A DNA stretch of 64,000 nucleotides. Origin: Anastrepha obliqua. Its lineage: Eukaryota > Arthropoda > Insecta > Diptera > Tephritidae. The stretch lies in the NCBI RefSeq assembly GCF_027943255.1, contig NC_072892.1, positions 29,101,792 through 29,165,791 on the forward strand, read 5' to 3'. Below are positions 55,001 through 64,000 of this stretch, in pieces. Positions within the stretch are counted from its first letter, which is position 1. Each line of letters starts with the position of its first letter. Position numbers and translations under genes: made by a program. Below the pieces are notes generated by a model. That model was not told the DNA's origin and did no database searches. It saw nothing but the letters and a program-made list of their open reading frames with translations.

Positions 55001-57936
55001 CACCATTCACAGTTACGTTGCGGCCATTTGTCTGTAAAAAAAACGCAAATGAAAAAAACTCCTCTTAATTGATCACCCTATATTACTTATGTACATAATA
55101 TGTACTACGTATATTACATACATGAACATCTATTTAATGTATGTACTAACTGTTTATTAACTAGAATGACCGAGTATATTCGCTTTCAGCAATAAGAACT
55201 TTTCAAAAGAAAAGTCAGTCAAGTGACTCCGCCTTGGACTATTAATAATGCCCGCAAAGGAAAATAGTCGATCCACAGGGCCTGAAGACGTAAGCGGCGT
55301 GTTGCAAAATAGTGCTATGTCCTTTAATGTGGGATATTTGGACCATATATTGGAAGTTTTATCATCATCATTCAAATATTGATGCATCATATTCGAAATA
55401 AAATGCATGCTTTCACCCACCCTAAGTTACATCATTATTCGTTCACTTTAATAATTCTTTGCAAAAAATTTATTTTTATCAAAATAATTAATTCTAATTC
55501 GAGCTAATTAAGCATCTAATTGCATTAGCAGAAGTCAATTAGATTTCTAATTGTAAAGGTAAACCAATTTTTTTGCTAATGGCAACTAATTGCAATTAGT
55601 TTTACCATTGGAATAAAAATTTCAATTATCTAATGGGAATTAGTTGAACTCATTCTAATTGTTTGATGAATTAGAGAATATAAACCAATTGCATCAATTG
55701 CTAATTCTAATTGGAATTTAACATGTTTGCCTTTAGGTGACCATTAGCGGCAATTTTGTAATTTAAACTTCATTTAAAGAAAAATGGACTTCATCCCTCC
55801 AAAAATCATTCCAACATTGTCGTAAGATTGCATAATTTGAATTTTGAAGTGTCTAAGATCGTTCCTCAATATTTCATGCACAATAGTTTTTGGAAGTCCC
55901 AGGGTAGCCGCTCTCTTACGCATGAGTTCAATATTATCATTGGTTCTCAATGTCCGGTTGGAACTCAGCCTTGGACTATTTGCCACCGAACTTATTACCC
56001 GATACTTTTGCACCCAAGACCGATTCGTATCTTCACTTGAGGCAGCACGTAAACGTTAAATATTGCAATGTGAACAAAAGGTTAAGTCAGGTGATCTGGG
56101 GGGCCAGTCGATGTCACCTCTTTTTGACACTAGACGTCCCGGAAATTTTCGTTGCAGAAATTCAATAGTTGCATTCGTAGTGTGGCATGGCGCACTGCCT
56201 TGTTGAAACCAGTAAGCGTCTGAACCTTTCTCGCGCATTTGCGGGCAGACATAATGAGCCAACATCCATCGATATTGGTTTCCATAGCCCGTTTCGTTTT
56301 CTTGGTAAAATTATGGCCCAATGATGGTTTTGGCGCAAATGCCGGTCCAAACACTTACTTTCCGGTCATGCAATGGCGTTTCGAGGATTTCGTTTGGATT
56401 CTCAGTTGCCCAAATGCGGCAATTTTGTTTATTCACGCCGCCAGAGAGGTTAAAATGTGCCTCATCAGTCATTAAAACTTTCTTCCAAAAATTGGGTTCA
56501 GTGTCAACCATTCGAGTGACTATTTGGCCGTTTTCCAAGTGACGTGAATGATCTGTCGGCAATATTCTTTGTGTCAATTGCACTTTATACGGAAACAAAT
56601 TTAAATCATCCTTTAAAATGCGTCGCATGGTGGTTTCACTGACACCAAAATGCTGAGCGCGACGACGATACGACACTGTTGGCTCCTGGGCAACGCTTTC
56701 CCTCACTGCTTCCACAAATTCATTGGTCGTTGATGAACGGCATGTTGACGATCTTCTATCGGCCCGTGCTCAAAAAAATTCGACACCAAATGATGAATAG
56801 TATTGTCAGACGATGCCTGTTTGCCACGATACTTTCTGCGATATAGCGTCACTATTTCAGCGCGTAGTTTCGGTGAAAAGCGAACCATGGTTGAAATTGT
56901 ACTGAATTGACGAATCGAAAACATATATGTTGAAGTCGATCGGTTGGTAAATGATAAAGTTATTCAGCGTTTACATACCGACACAAAAGATGCCTCCTCT
57001 TGTATTTAAAACCTATTTCTGCCACCGGACACCCTTTTAATCAAATACATCTATTTGCTTACGCGATTTTGGCCGAGTGTAACAAAGCGCGCCAGTCGTT
57101 TCTTTCTCGTGCTAACCGGCGCCAGTTGGACACTCCAAGTGAAGCCATGTCCTTCTCCATCTGATCTTTCCAACGCAGAGGAGGCCTTCACCTTGCTCTG
57201 CTACCACCTCATCGAATACTTTCAGAGCCGGAGCGTTTATATCAATTCCGACCAACGTAGCTGCTGGATCTTTATTCACTGCATTATGTCTATGGAGTCG
57301 TAAAGTTCATACAGCTTATTGTTCCGACGCCTGCGTTACTCGCCGTCGCCAACATGCAAAGGTCCAAAAATCTTCGCCTACTTAGTCCAAAGTAGCACTT
57401 GTTGGCAAGAGAGATTCTACGTTGAATTTCTAGGCTGACATTAAATATGTATTATCGGTGTACATCAAATACACGAAGAACCTCTGCTCTTGGGCAACAG
57501 TTTTACCATTTGCTAAAAGTTCACTTTTACTCTTTTTAATGGTAATCATATGTTACTTGTATTATTATTATTATTTTTATTTCTAATTTTTTTTTTTTTG
57601 AAATCGCAATAAATTTGACAATATATTATATAAGAATAAAAAAAAATCTTTTAATATAGATCATTTAAGTAAAATACGCCCTGACGGCTAGAAGTATTTT
57701 TGTATTTATATTTTTATATATTTTGATGTACATATGAAATAAATATTTATAACAAAAAATACAAAGCATTTTGTTCGTTATCTTTCGCAGAGACTTTTTA
57801 ACCGAGTGTTTATTCCCGTCGCCGACACGACCATATGAATTACCATGGGAGCAAAAAACAATTTGGGCCATTATTTTCGGAGTAATGCTGTTTGTGGCAA
57901 TCGCAGGAAATTGCATTGTGTTATGGATCGTTGCTG
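49084..57936 (+). CDS. TkR86C: tachykinin-like (natalisin-type) receptor at 86C, first two coding exons
   Basis: A class A neuropeptide G-protein-coupled receptor of the tachykinin receptor family. Exon one, 49084-49265, encodes the extracellular N-terminus from MPEIVDTELLVNC to INEA, with possible N-glycosylation sites (NCT, NSS, NRT). It ends at AA|GTGAGT. Exon two, 57791-57936, starts at TTCGCAG and reads KDFLTECLFPSPTRPYELPW, then the first transmembrane helix IWAIIFGVMLFVAIAGNCIV with the family GN pair, ending at G|GTAAGA. The phase agrees. Remaining exons lie beyond the window. The intron is 8.5 kb and full of transposons. Recognition rests on close recall of the Drosophila N-terminus. 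Confidence 0.88.
49303..49815. mobile_element. MITE with CAAGGTGGCGCAAAAT ends and a nested SINE
   Basis: CAAGGTGGCGCAAAATTAAT at left is matched inverted by ATTTATTTTGCGCCACCTTG at right, flanked by TA (49301-49302, 49816-49817), as in mariner derivatives. No transposase. The SINE at 49388-49610 is inside it. It lies 38 bases into the TkR86C intron. Confidence 0.75.
49388..49610 (-). mobile_element. SINE copy G with an internal deletion
   Basis: The 3' end AATTGGCGCGTACAC adjoins an ATATAT tail at left. The body lacks the segment between TATTTGTGGCG and GGAGGTTTGCC. The tRNA-like head lies at about 49515-49590. Confidence 0.65.
49970..50627. mobile_element. MITE with TTAA target site
   Basis: GGGGGAGCACCACAGTGA at left and its imperfect complement at right (TTCACGGTGGTGTACCCCC) are each flanked by TTAA (49966-49969, 50628-50631). 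The 658 bp interior is non-coding, with ATATCTCGATGACTTATGAA-type sequence. TTAA duplication suggests mobilisation by a piggyBac- or Kolobok-like transposase. Confidence 0.7.
50750..51080 (-). mobile_element. possible LINE remnant
   Basis: A GC-richer block with weak similarity of style to the LINE 3' piece at 8870-9240. No firm motif. Confidence 0.25.
51136..51757 (-). mobile_element. decayed mariner-family fragment
   Basis: AAAGGGTCTTTTAAAAG at left and CATACGCCCTGTA at right may be degenerate ends. The minus-strand interior at about 51290-51500 retains a helix-turn-helix region (GRLRTGRSVKNAA). The catalytic part is missing. Confidence 0.4.
51758..53150. other. intronic AT-rich sequence, nothing recognised
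   Basis: Part of the TkR86C intron. No coding or repeat structure could be supported. Confidence 0.35.
53165..53915 (+). mobile_element. LOA/I-like LINE 3' fragment
   Basis: The + strand encodes the end of RNase H (IRLIWVPGRSSIERNCWADE, the GH His replaced by GR). A frame break is followed by LVGILTGHCPLGVHAVRLGI and a zinc-like CRSCLKHEVELSQHLLLSCP motif. The frame stops at 53771 and a short 3' UTR follows. It is 5'-truncated. Confidence 0.65.
54279..55729 (-). mobile_element. hAT element with 8 bp target duplication and long inverted ends
   Basis: CCTTTAGG flanks both sides (54271-54278, 55730-55737), the 8 bp duplication expected of hAT. The ends start CAAAGATGTTAAA and CAAACATGTTAAA. 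Inverted arms of about 260 bp are rich in CTAATT motifs. The minus-strand frame 55157-55420 matches the hAT dimerisation domain (WSKYPTLKDIALFCNTPLTS and VDRLFSFAGIINSPRRSHL). The rest of the transposase is deleted or replaced by the nested mariner derivative at 54607-55078. Confidence 0.8.
54607..55078 (-). mobile_element. internally deleted mariner-family element nested in the hAT
   Basis: Ends GGGTGATCAATCATGAGG and its inverse are flanked by TA (54605-54606, 55079-55080). Minus-strand coding keeps NGRNVTVN-type sequence and the C-terminus (KVYADKPATIEALEANI and LERVIENWTFRMDHL). The catalytic centre is deleted. A duplicated GGTTTCAAGGTCTATGCTG lies at the deletion joint near 54880-54915. 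Same family as the composite at 13440-17479. Confidence 0.8.
55738..57035 (-). pseudogene. mariner-family transposon with broken transposase
   Basis: Minus-strand pieces in order: VRFSPKLRAEIVTLYRRKYR at about 56885-56826, then a helix-turn-helix (AQHFGVSETTMRRILKDDL), LMTDEAHFNLSG (first Asp), WFQQGSAPCHT (second Asp changed to Gly), DIDWPPRSPDL (third). A displaced piece (55830-56013) follows. The ends GGTGTCCGGTGGCAG and GGTGACCATTAGCGGCAA are weakly matching. Stops and the lost Asp make it inactive. The left edge abuts the hAT target duplication. Confidence 0.7.
57050..57540 (-). mobile_element. RTE-type LINE 3' fragment
   Basis: Shares TTTCTTTCTCGTGCTAACCG and ACTTTCAGAGCCGGAGCGTT with the copy at 1830-2760 and further segments with 26330-27190, in the same minus orientation. 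All frames are broken. Confidence 0.65.
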
Positions 57937-58724
57937 GTAAGACTAAACCTTAACCTTAAAGGATTTATGCTCTGTTTAATACTCTATTGAAATACTTATT
58001 AAACAAACTGGAATCAAAAGTTATTAGAAATCTGAGTAATTAGGCTAATTTCGCCTCAAGTTTTATCTTTGTAGTTCATTGTCGCGCCTTTATTGTTCGA
58101 TCAAGATTAAAACTAGTAATAATATGAACAAATGGACGACGGCACTTAAGTGACGGCAGACAAATTTACTATACCTGTAAATAAAAGAATACTTCACAAT
58201 AAAGGTAGAATAATTTTTCGAAAATTCGTGTGTCAAAATGCCTTTGAGTGACTTCCATGCATTTCTGAAGGACCGATAAAAGTGTTCAGAAGTTAAAGCT
58301 GAAAAATATTAATCTTCATAGAGTGCAGAGGATTCTAAAGTTAAGAAAAATTAATTAAATTAAATTAATAAAAAATTTATTAATTAAAATTAATAAAAAA
58401 AATTATCTTTAATCTATAAATTATTGAACGCCGATCCCGATGATTTAAACAAAACACTAAGAGGCAATTCTACGCTCACAAACCATCTAAAATTGATAGT
58501 TTTAGAGTTATGGAACTATAATTAGTTGGGTCGTTTTCAGTTCATTTTGTGGGCGTTTAAATCGAACTAATAGAACTATTTTCTACTAGGGAGAATTATT
58601 TTTGATGCAGATCTTATTTTTAAGAAAGGACCTATCCAAAAATAAGCGGGGAGCGAAAACAAAATTCCTTTCTAAATCCCGCATATAAATACGATGACTG
58701 TTCTAATAGGTATATACAGAGTGG

Positions 58725-59240
58725 TTCGTATTGTAGTTTCTTTTTAAAAATTCAACAAAAAAAAATGAAATAAAGTAAAAAAAAATCCGACAAAAAAATC
58801 CAACAGTTTAAAATCGCAGTTCCAAGGCGATTAGTTGACTTCGTCAAGTCGGCTGACAACACGATTACCAGACAGGCGAGCATAAGATCGATTGTGGCAT
58901 GAGCAATGTGGCATGACGCCCGATCCTGCTGAAATCAAAGATGCTCGAAGTCCTCACAGTCCTAGCGCTCACAGTTGACCGAAGTGGCGTTCCCAGCTGC
59001 AATTTCAAAGAAAACTGCGCCAATGATTTCACCGCTCCAAAATCGTTAATAAACGGCTTCTCGCCGAGTAAGTGCGTGTTTTCCGACAACCAGATGCAGA
59101 TTTGCTTGTGAACATAACCACGGAAATGAAAATGCACTGCGTCAGAAAAGATGATTTTGACTTGCCTTTAATAAACGCACAATTCAAGACGTTACCAGTC
59201 CACTTGAAAAATTCCAAATAAAAAAAATTGTGCGATATAA
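58725..59240 (-). mobile_element. mariner-family transposase fragment
   Basis: The minus strand encodes AVHFHFRGYVHKQICIW, LGEKPFINDF, NATSVNCERYEDFEHLCF and QQDRASCHIAHATIDLM in broken frames. These are the catalytic core motifs of the DEAHFHLGGYVNKQN type, with the second Asp retained in QQDRASCH. Ends are not defined. Confidence 0.55.
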
Positions 59241-59330
59241 CCATTGTGTGAATGAACTTATATGACCATTGGGATAACAAAAAGCAGATGTGCTTACTCT
59301 TTGCTGCGAATTTTATTAATGCACGACAGT

Positions 59331-61076
59331 ATTAGGTTGTTCAATAAGTTTTGCGTTTCGATAAGAAAAACACAATTCTATGGTTTTAAATACACTTTAT
59401 TATTCAGTATAGTTACCCTGAACATTAATACACTTTTTCCAACGAGATTTCAATTTATGACCCCCATCCCTGAAGAAACTGGAAGGGCTGCAAAATACGC
59501 CTCCACAGCTGTTATGACTGCATTATTTGATAAAAAACACTTACCACGCATGAGCTTCTTTAGGTGTGGAAACAGATGGATGTCGCTGGGGGCCAAACCT
59601 GCTGAGTATGGTGGATGTTCCACCAATTCGAACTTTACTTCATAAATTGTAGGCATTTGACAATGCGACACCGTGGCGTGTACGGATGAAAAAGAATTTT
59701 GTTTTATAAATTGGGTATTTTTTTCACGATTTTTTTTCCTTCCGCTGGTTTATAGGTAAGATTACAATAATATTCAGAATTTATCGTTTTACCAGTTTGC
59801 AAGTGATCCACAAACAAAATTCCTTTCGCGTCGCAAAACAGTGATGCTAACACCTTCCTGATTTTTGGACATTAATTCGTTTCGGAGCCAAAAAATCAGG
59901 TTCACACCACTCTTTAGCCTCTTATTTTGATTTAGGATCATGGTGATAGACCCAAGTTTCATTCATAGTGATAAATCGAAATGCTGCTGAGACAGTCAAC
60001 TGGCAATAAACTCACATGAAATTTCATCTAAAAACATCTTAGGACCAGGGAAGCCATATTGGGCACCCGGACATAAGGGCATTGCAGGAAACGAAATTGT
60101 AGATGAGAGTACCAAGAGCGCTGTTTATATACCATTTGAACAAGAAAACGACATATTGAAACATTTAAATACGGTATACAATGACACCGCTGCGGACATA
60201 AGAACACGGATAGACAGGAGGTGGAATAATCTAGCCACTTGCAAAACCGCAAAAATCATGTGTACACAGTATGCAAATAAATACGTCCAATTCGTACTAG
60301 CTCTGCCCAGAAAAGATAGCAGAACTATCGTAGGTATGCTGACAGGCCACAATTTGTTAGCGGCGCACGCATACAAGGTGGGAAGTGCAAGCAATGATAG
60401 CTGCAAATTTTGCAATGAACTAGAAGAGAGGGAAACTCTTGAACACCTTCTATGTTCCTACCCTGCATTAGCTAGAATCCGAATTAAATGCTTAGGAGCT
60501 CTACAATATGAGAGGTTAGAATGTCTCTCGAGGTGAGAGCTTCAGAGCTTACTTAGATTCGCAAAAGACGCAGGCTTATTGCAAGAAGCCTACTACAAGG
60601 AAACGTAAGGGTCAAGCTCCATCTGGTACCACTAAGGATCAATAGGTCTATGTGATAGCTTCTGCAGCCAGGTCAGCATAACCTAACCCAGCGAATGAGG
60701 CACCCACAGCTCTCTGAAACGCAATACTTCAGTCAAAATATTGCTTACACTGCCTAATGAAATGCAGGTTTTCTATAAAATTTCTTGCAGTCACTCGACG
60801 GTTTTCCAGTACGATATCCTGTATTTTTTCCACGATTTTTTGTGTTATTGCTGTTTTTGGACGTTCTTGACATGGATCGTGTTCAAGGCTTGCACGACCA
60901 CGTTTAAATTCAGCATCCCATCTTTCTACTGTACTAATTTATGGCACAAAGTCCTTACACACTTTCAACATTCGTTCATAAATTTCCTTTGCTTTTAAAC
61001 CTTACAAAAATAAAATTTTAATCAGTGCATGATAATTGATTTTTCCATTGCACAAAATACTGAACAACGTAGTATA
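59331..61076 (-). mobile_element. mariner element split by a LINE insertion
   Basis: The left end AGGTTGTTCAATAAGTTTTG matches, inverted, CAAAATACTGAACAACGT near 61052-61069. Minus-strand coding in order: a helix-turn-helix piece with a GRASLEHDPCQERPKTA region (about 60970-60760), WVPHS at about 60700, then MNETWVYHHDPKSK (about 59985-59935, first Asp region changed to Asn) and YSAGLAPSDIHLFPHLKKL (about 59610-59555, last Asp). The LINE copy at 60015-60692 lies between. The C-terminal half has a further deletion at about 59650-59700. Confidence 0.65.
60015..60692 (+). mobile_element. 5'-truncated LOA/I-like LINE inserted in a mariner
   Basis: The + frame begins inside RNase H (AYWAPGHKGIAGNEIVDEST, catalytic His and last Asp). 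It continues with TIVGMLTGHNLLAAHAYKVG and CKFCNELEERETLEHLLCSY. A 3' UTR ends in ATAACCTAACCC. It is more recent than its mariner host. Confidence 0.7.
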
Positions 61077-61289
61077 TCCGACAGCAATTTAGAAAAGGCC
61101 AAAGTTTGCTGTGGCGATTGCTTTATTTTGTTTCCATTATTTTGCTGCCATAATTGCTTACGAACGATCGCGACAGTTTGATAATCGCCATATTGGAAGC
61201 AAAAACCAGCTTACGGCTGGTGCTTACTTTAAATTTTTACCTTTGTTTGTGCTCTGTTGAAAAATAAAAAAAGCGCTGTGGGGAAGACG

Positions 61290-62290
61290 GTATATCAAAC
61301 TTTTTGCTAAAGAAAACAACAAACACTTTTTGGAGACTCTTAGCAATTATCTTTAATCACTCACTTAATATAGGCTATTTCCCACTGGAATGGAAAACAG
61401 CAAAAATAAAATGCATTCCAAAACCAAACACTGACCTTAGTTCCCTTGTTAATTACCGTCCAATATCTCTTCTTTCAAATATTAGTAAATTATTGGAAGA
61501 TTTTTTGCTTGAAAAAATAAAACAACATATTGAAGAGCGACATGTCTTAAGAGACTATCAATTTGGGTTCCGGGATCTCATTCAACAAGCAACGCACTAA
61601 CTTTACTCTCTGATTTTATTTGTAGTAATTTAAATCGACGACAGGCGACGATATTAGTCAGTCAAGATTTGGAAAAAGCATTCGATACTGCTTGGGTGGA
61701 AGGAATCATATTTAAAATGTACAGGAAGTTCAACTTCAATGTTGTATAGTTATTTAAAAGAGCGATCAGTTTATGTTAATGAAGGTATATTTAATTCTTT
61801 GACAAGAGACGTTCGCTCAGGTGTGCCACAAGGTTCTTTGTTGGGGCCAATTCTCTATAACATCTTCTTAGCTGATTGCCCTGACCCACCATTAAGTTCC
61901 AAAATTAATAATTGCGATATTAAAGTGCTCATATACGCAGATGACATAATTATATTTGGATCTCACCAACGCATAATCACAACTAATGAAGCCGTTAACT
62001 CATACCTAAATGAATTAAATGCATACTTCCACAAATGGAAGCTAAAAATAAACTTCAATAAAAGTGAAACAACTATTGTTAAAGGAATACGTAAAAGCTT
62101 ATATCCAAATGCTCGTAAATATGAGCCTCAAATTAGAATAAATGGACTCAAAATAAAATACAAAGAACAAATTAAATACTTGGGCATAATTTTGGATCGC
62201 AAATTCACCTTTGTAAGACATGTAGATTTCATTTTGACAAAAGCAAAAAAAAATGTTCCTTAGCTATTGTCGAGCCATTACCGCCAAAAT
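61290..62290 (+). mobile_element. Jockey-type LINE reverse transcriptase fragment
   Basis: Two frames, 61304-61600 and 61739-62263, give an RT lacking its N-terminus. Motifs are FNHSLNIGYFPLEWKTAKI, NYRPISLLSNISKLLE, ATILVSQDLEKAFDTAW near 61650 (motif A), SGVPQGSLLGPILYNIF (motif B), IYADDIIIF (motif C) and YLGIILDRKFTF. A frameshift near 61600 and truncation at about 62290 disable it. Absence of RNase H fits Jockey. Confidence 0.8.
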
Positions 62291-62639
62291 AATGTATGCC
62301 ACACCATAATCGATTTTTGTTTTGTTATCGAAATCGATAGTTCAACATAATTTGCATCATCTGTCAAAATTTCATGGCTGTAGATTAAACCGTTATGATT
62401 TTATAACAAAAACAATTTTAATGTAAATGCATATGGTGACTTGTTTACATTTTCTTTGAACGCTTGTGTGGGATACAATTAAATTCTCTTTTAGAATAAA
62501 TGAAACACAAGGGGAAAAAATAAAAAAAACACACTTTTTTGAGACTTTAATTAAAGATAAAGCTTTAGAACAATATGTCGAAAGTATGAATTTGTTTTTT
62601 TTTTGCAAAATATGTTTTTGTTTTCAATTATTGGATATT

Positions 62640-64000
62640 TTTACAGCTCTCCCTGGTACCGTATAGCGATTCAGATGAATCTTTCGTTGGTTTAAATGGT
62701 TTGGAAAGTTTAAAAGAAGTCGAGGAGGAAACGTGCGTTGGGAAAAGGGGCTACAGAAAGCAAAAGAGAATATCTAAAAGGCTGCAAAAAGTTAAGAAAA
62801 ATATACGAGTGTTTTGCCCAACTCGTGCTTAAAGAAAAAATGTCCAAATTCGTGTCATGATAAAATTTCTGAAGATGAAAGAGTAAGAATAAAAGAACAT
62901 TTTTGGGGAATCGGCAACAATATTAGACAGAAAGATTGGCTGTCTTCTTGTGTTAAAAGGCGATATGGAGAAAGTGACAGAAAAAAGTGCAGCTTTAATT
63001 ATTTTATTAATATCAATAATAGCAGTTTGAAAGTTTGTCAACAATTTTTATTGAAAACGTTGAACATTTCACAAACGATTTTAATATCCGTAATAAAAAA
63101 TAGAAGTTCGTATAAAACTTGCCTTGAAAATATAAAAAAGACAACTGCACACAACAAATCTGAGGAGCAAGCATATCGCTAGTAAAATCCTTTATAGAAC
63201 AATTACCAGCGGTTCCTTCACATTATTGCAGGAATAAAAGTACAAAGTTATGGTATATCTACCTCAAGAATTTCGAAACATAAAAACTGTATATCAGCAT
63301 TAAGTAGAACATTTGAAAACTATTAATAAAGTAAATAGTCAGTTATCGTTACGAGTATTCCGTAATATTTTTAGAAACAGTTTCAATTTAGGCTTTCATT
63401 TAGCTAAAAAAGATAAATGTATCTTATGCGAGAATTACAATAATTTAGACACAGAATCCAAAAAGCAATTGCATTCATCAGAAGAGTATCAAATTCATCT
63501 AAAGGACAAAGAGAAATGTAAGCAAATATTTTTGGAGGACCAAAAGCTATGCAAAGAAAATCCAGCTTATTTATGTACAAGTTTCGACTTGGAAGAGGTC
63601 TTAAATACTCCCTATGGAAAAAATGTTACTTTGTTCTATTCTAGAAAATATTCATTCTACAATGAAAGTTTTTATGAGAGTGGTACAAGAGATGGGTTTT
63701 GTTTTTTATGGGGAGAAAAGGATGGTAAACGAGGGTGTAATGAAATTTGCACAACTGTTTTCCAATACCTTAAATTAGTCGATGAAAGAAAAACCCAGTC
63801 GATAGTCCATCTTAATTGTGATAGCTGTGCAGGGCAGCACAAAAACAGAGCTAAACTTGCGACATTAACCTATTTTGTTGAAAATTCTAATTTTGTGACT
63901 AATATAAAAATCACATACTTGTTGCCTGGACACACCATGATGCCTGTTGATTCGATACATAGTACAATTGAATCGTTTATTCGGAATAGGACTATTTGGG
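62640..64000 (+). pseudogene. decayed insect transposase-like gene, possibly Sola type, running off the window
   Basis: Several + frames carry conserved-looking segments. One is KKCPNSCHDKISEDERVRIK followed by HFWGIGNN (62830-62915). Another is LSLRVFRNIFRNSFNLGFHL (about 63346-63405) with CILCENYNN. Then come GFCFLWGEKDGKRGCNEI, HLNCDSCAGQHKNRAKL (about 63810-63855) and LLPGHTMMPVDSIHSTIE (about 63917-63970). The D.CAGQ.KNR and GHT...DS.HS.IE blocks are typical of a family common in insect genomes that I associate, tentatively, with Sola transposases. From about 63320 the frame is open to the edge; upstream it is broken by stops. Confidence 0.5.

Overview
The window looks like chromosomal DNA from a higher fly, most likely a tephritid fruit fly. 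Its single-copy genes read as clear dipteran orthologues with short introns. The space between and inside them is packed with degraded transposons: RTE, LOA/I-like and Jockey LINEs, several mariner/Tc1 lineages, hAT, a Helitron, a tRNA-derived SINE and MITEs. Species cannot be fixed from sequence alone.

Six protein-coding genes are supported by homology recalled from family knowledge and by splice sites read directly. In order they are: (1) the 3' end of a large cadherin gene (+, 2990-11617, probable Cad86C), with two cadherin-repeat exons separated by a 6.5 kb transposon-filled intron, then a transmembrane segment and tail; (2) Alg9 (-, 21494-23526, 4 exons, 614 aa); (3) TfIIFbeta/RAP30 (+, 25115-26003, 2 exons, 273 aa); (4) Cap-H2 of condensin II (-, 29799-38439, 8 exons, about 1079 aa) with a 4.3 kb last intron; (5) MED7 (+, 40397-41095, 2 exons, 215 aa); (6) the 5' end of TkR86C (+, coding exons 49084-49265 and 57791-57936, 8.5 kb intron, continuing beyond the window). 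As I recall, several of these genes lie in Drosophila polytene division 86, so the window is probably a conserved Muller E block.

Region by region: 1-2989 is a cadherin intron with LOA, SINE and RTE fragments. 4034-10587 is an intron with RTE, a LOA RT-RNase H fragment, a hAT remnant and a 1 kb foldback element. 11.6-21.4 kb holds a mariner/Tc1-like derivative and a 4 kb composite at 13440-17479. In that composite a mariner-family element carries a Tc1-like fragment, a SINE, a block of mitochondrial 12S rDNA and a nearly intact DD34D mariner. 26-28.9 kb holds RTE and LOA debris. The Cap-H2 last intron contains a SINE, minisatellites and inverted repeats. 42.9-46.0 kb is a deleted Helitron with a nested mariner derivative. 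46.6-47.2 kb is a tandem-repeat element. The TkR86C intron contains several nested MITEs, a hAT with an 8 bp target duplication and mariners. The last 6 kb holds mariner, LOA and Jockey fragments and a decayed transposase gene, possibly of Sola type, running off the edge.

The host genes do unrelated housekeeping or neural jobs (N-glycan assembly, Pol II transcription, chromosome condensation, neuropeptide reception) and show no sign of acting as one system. The most unusual features are the mitochondrial insert and the layered transposon nests. I found no convincing new multi-gene system.
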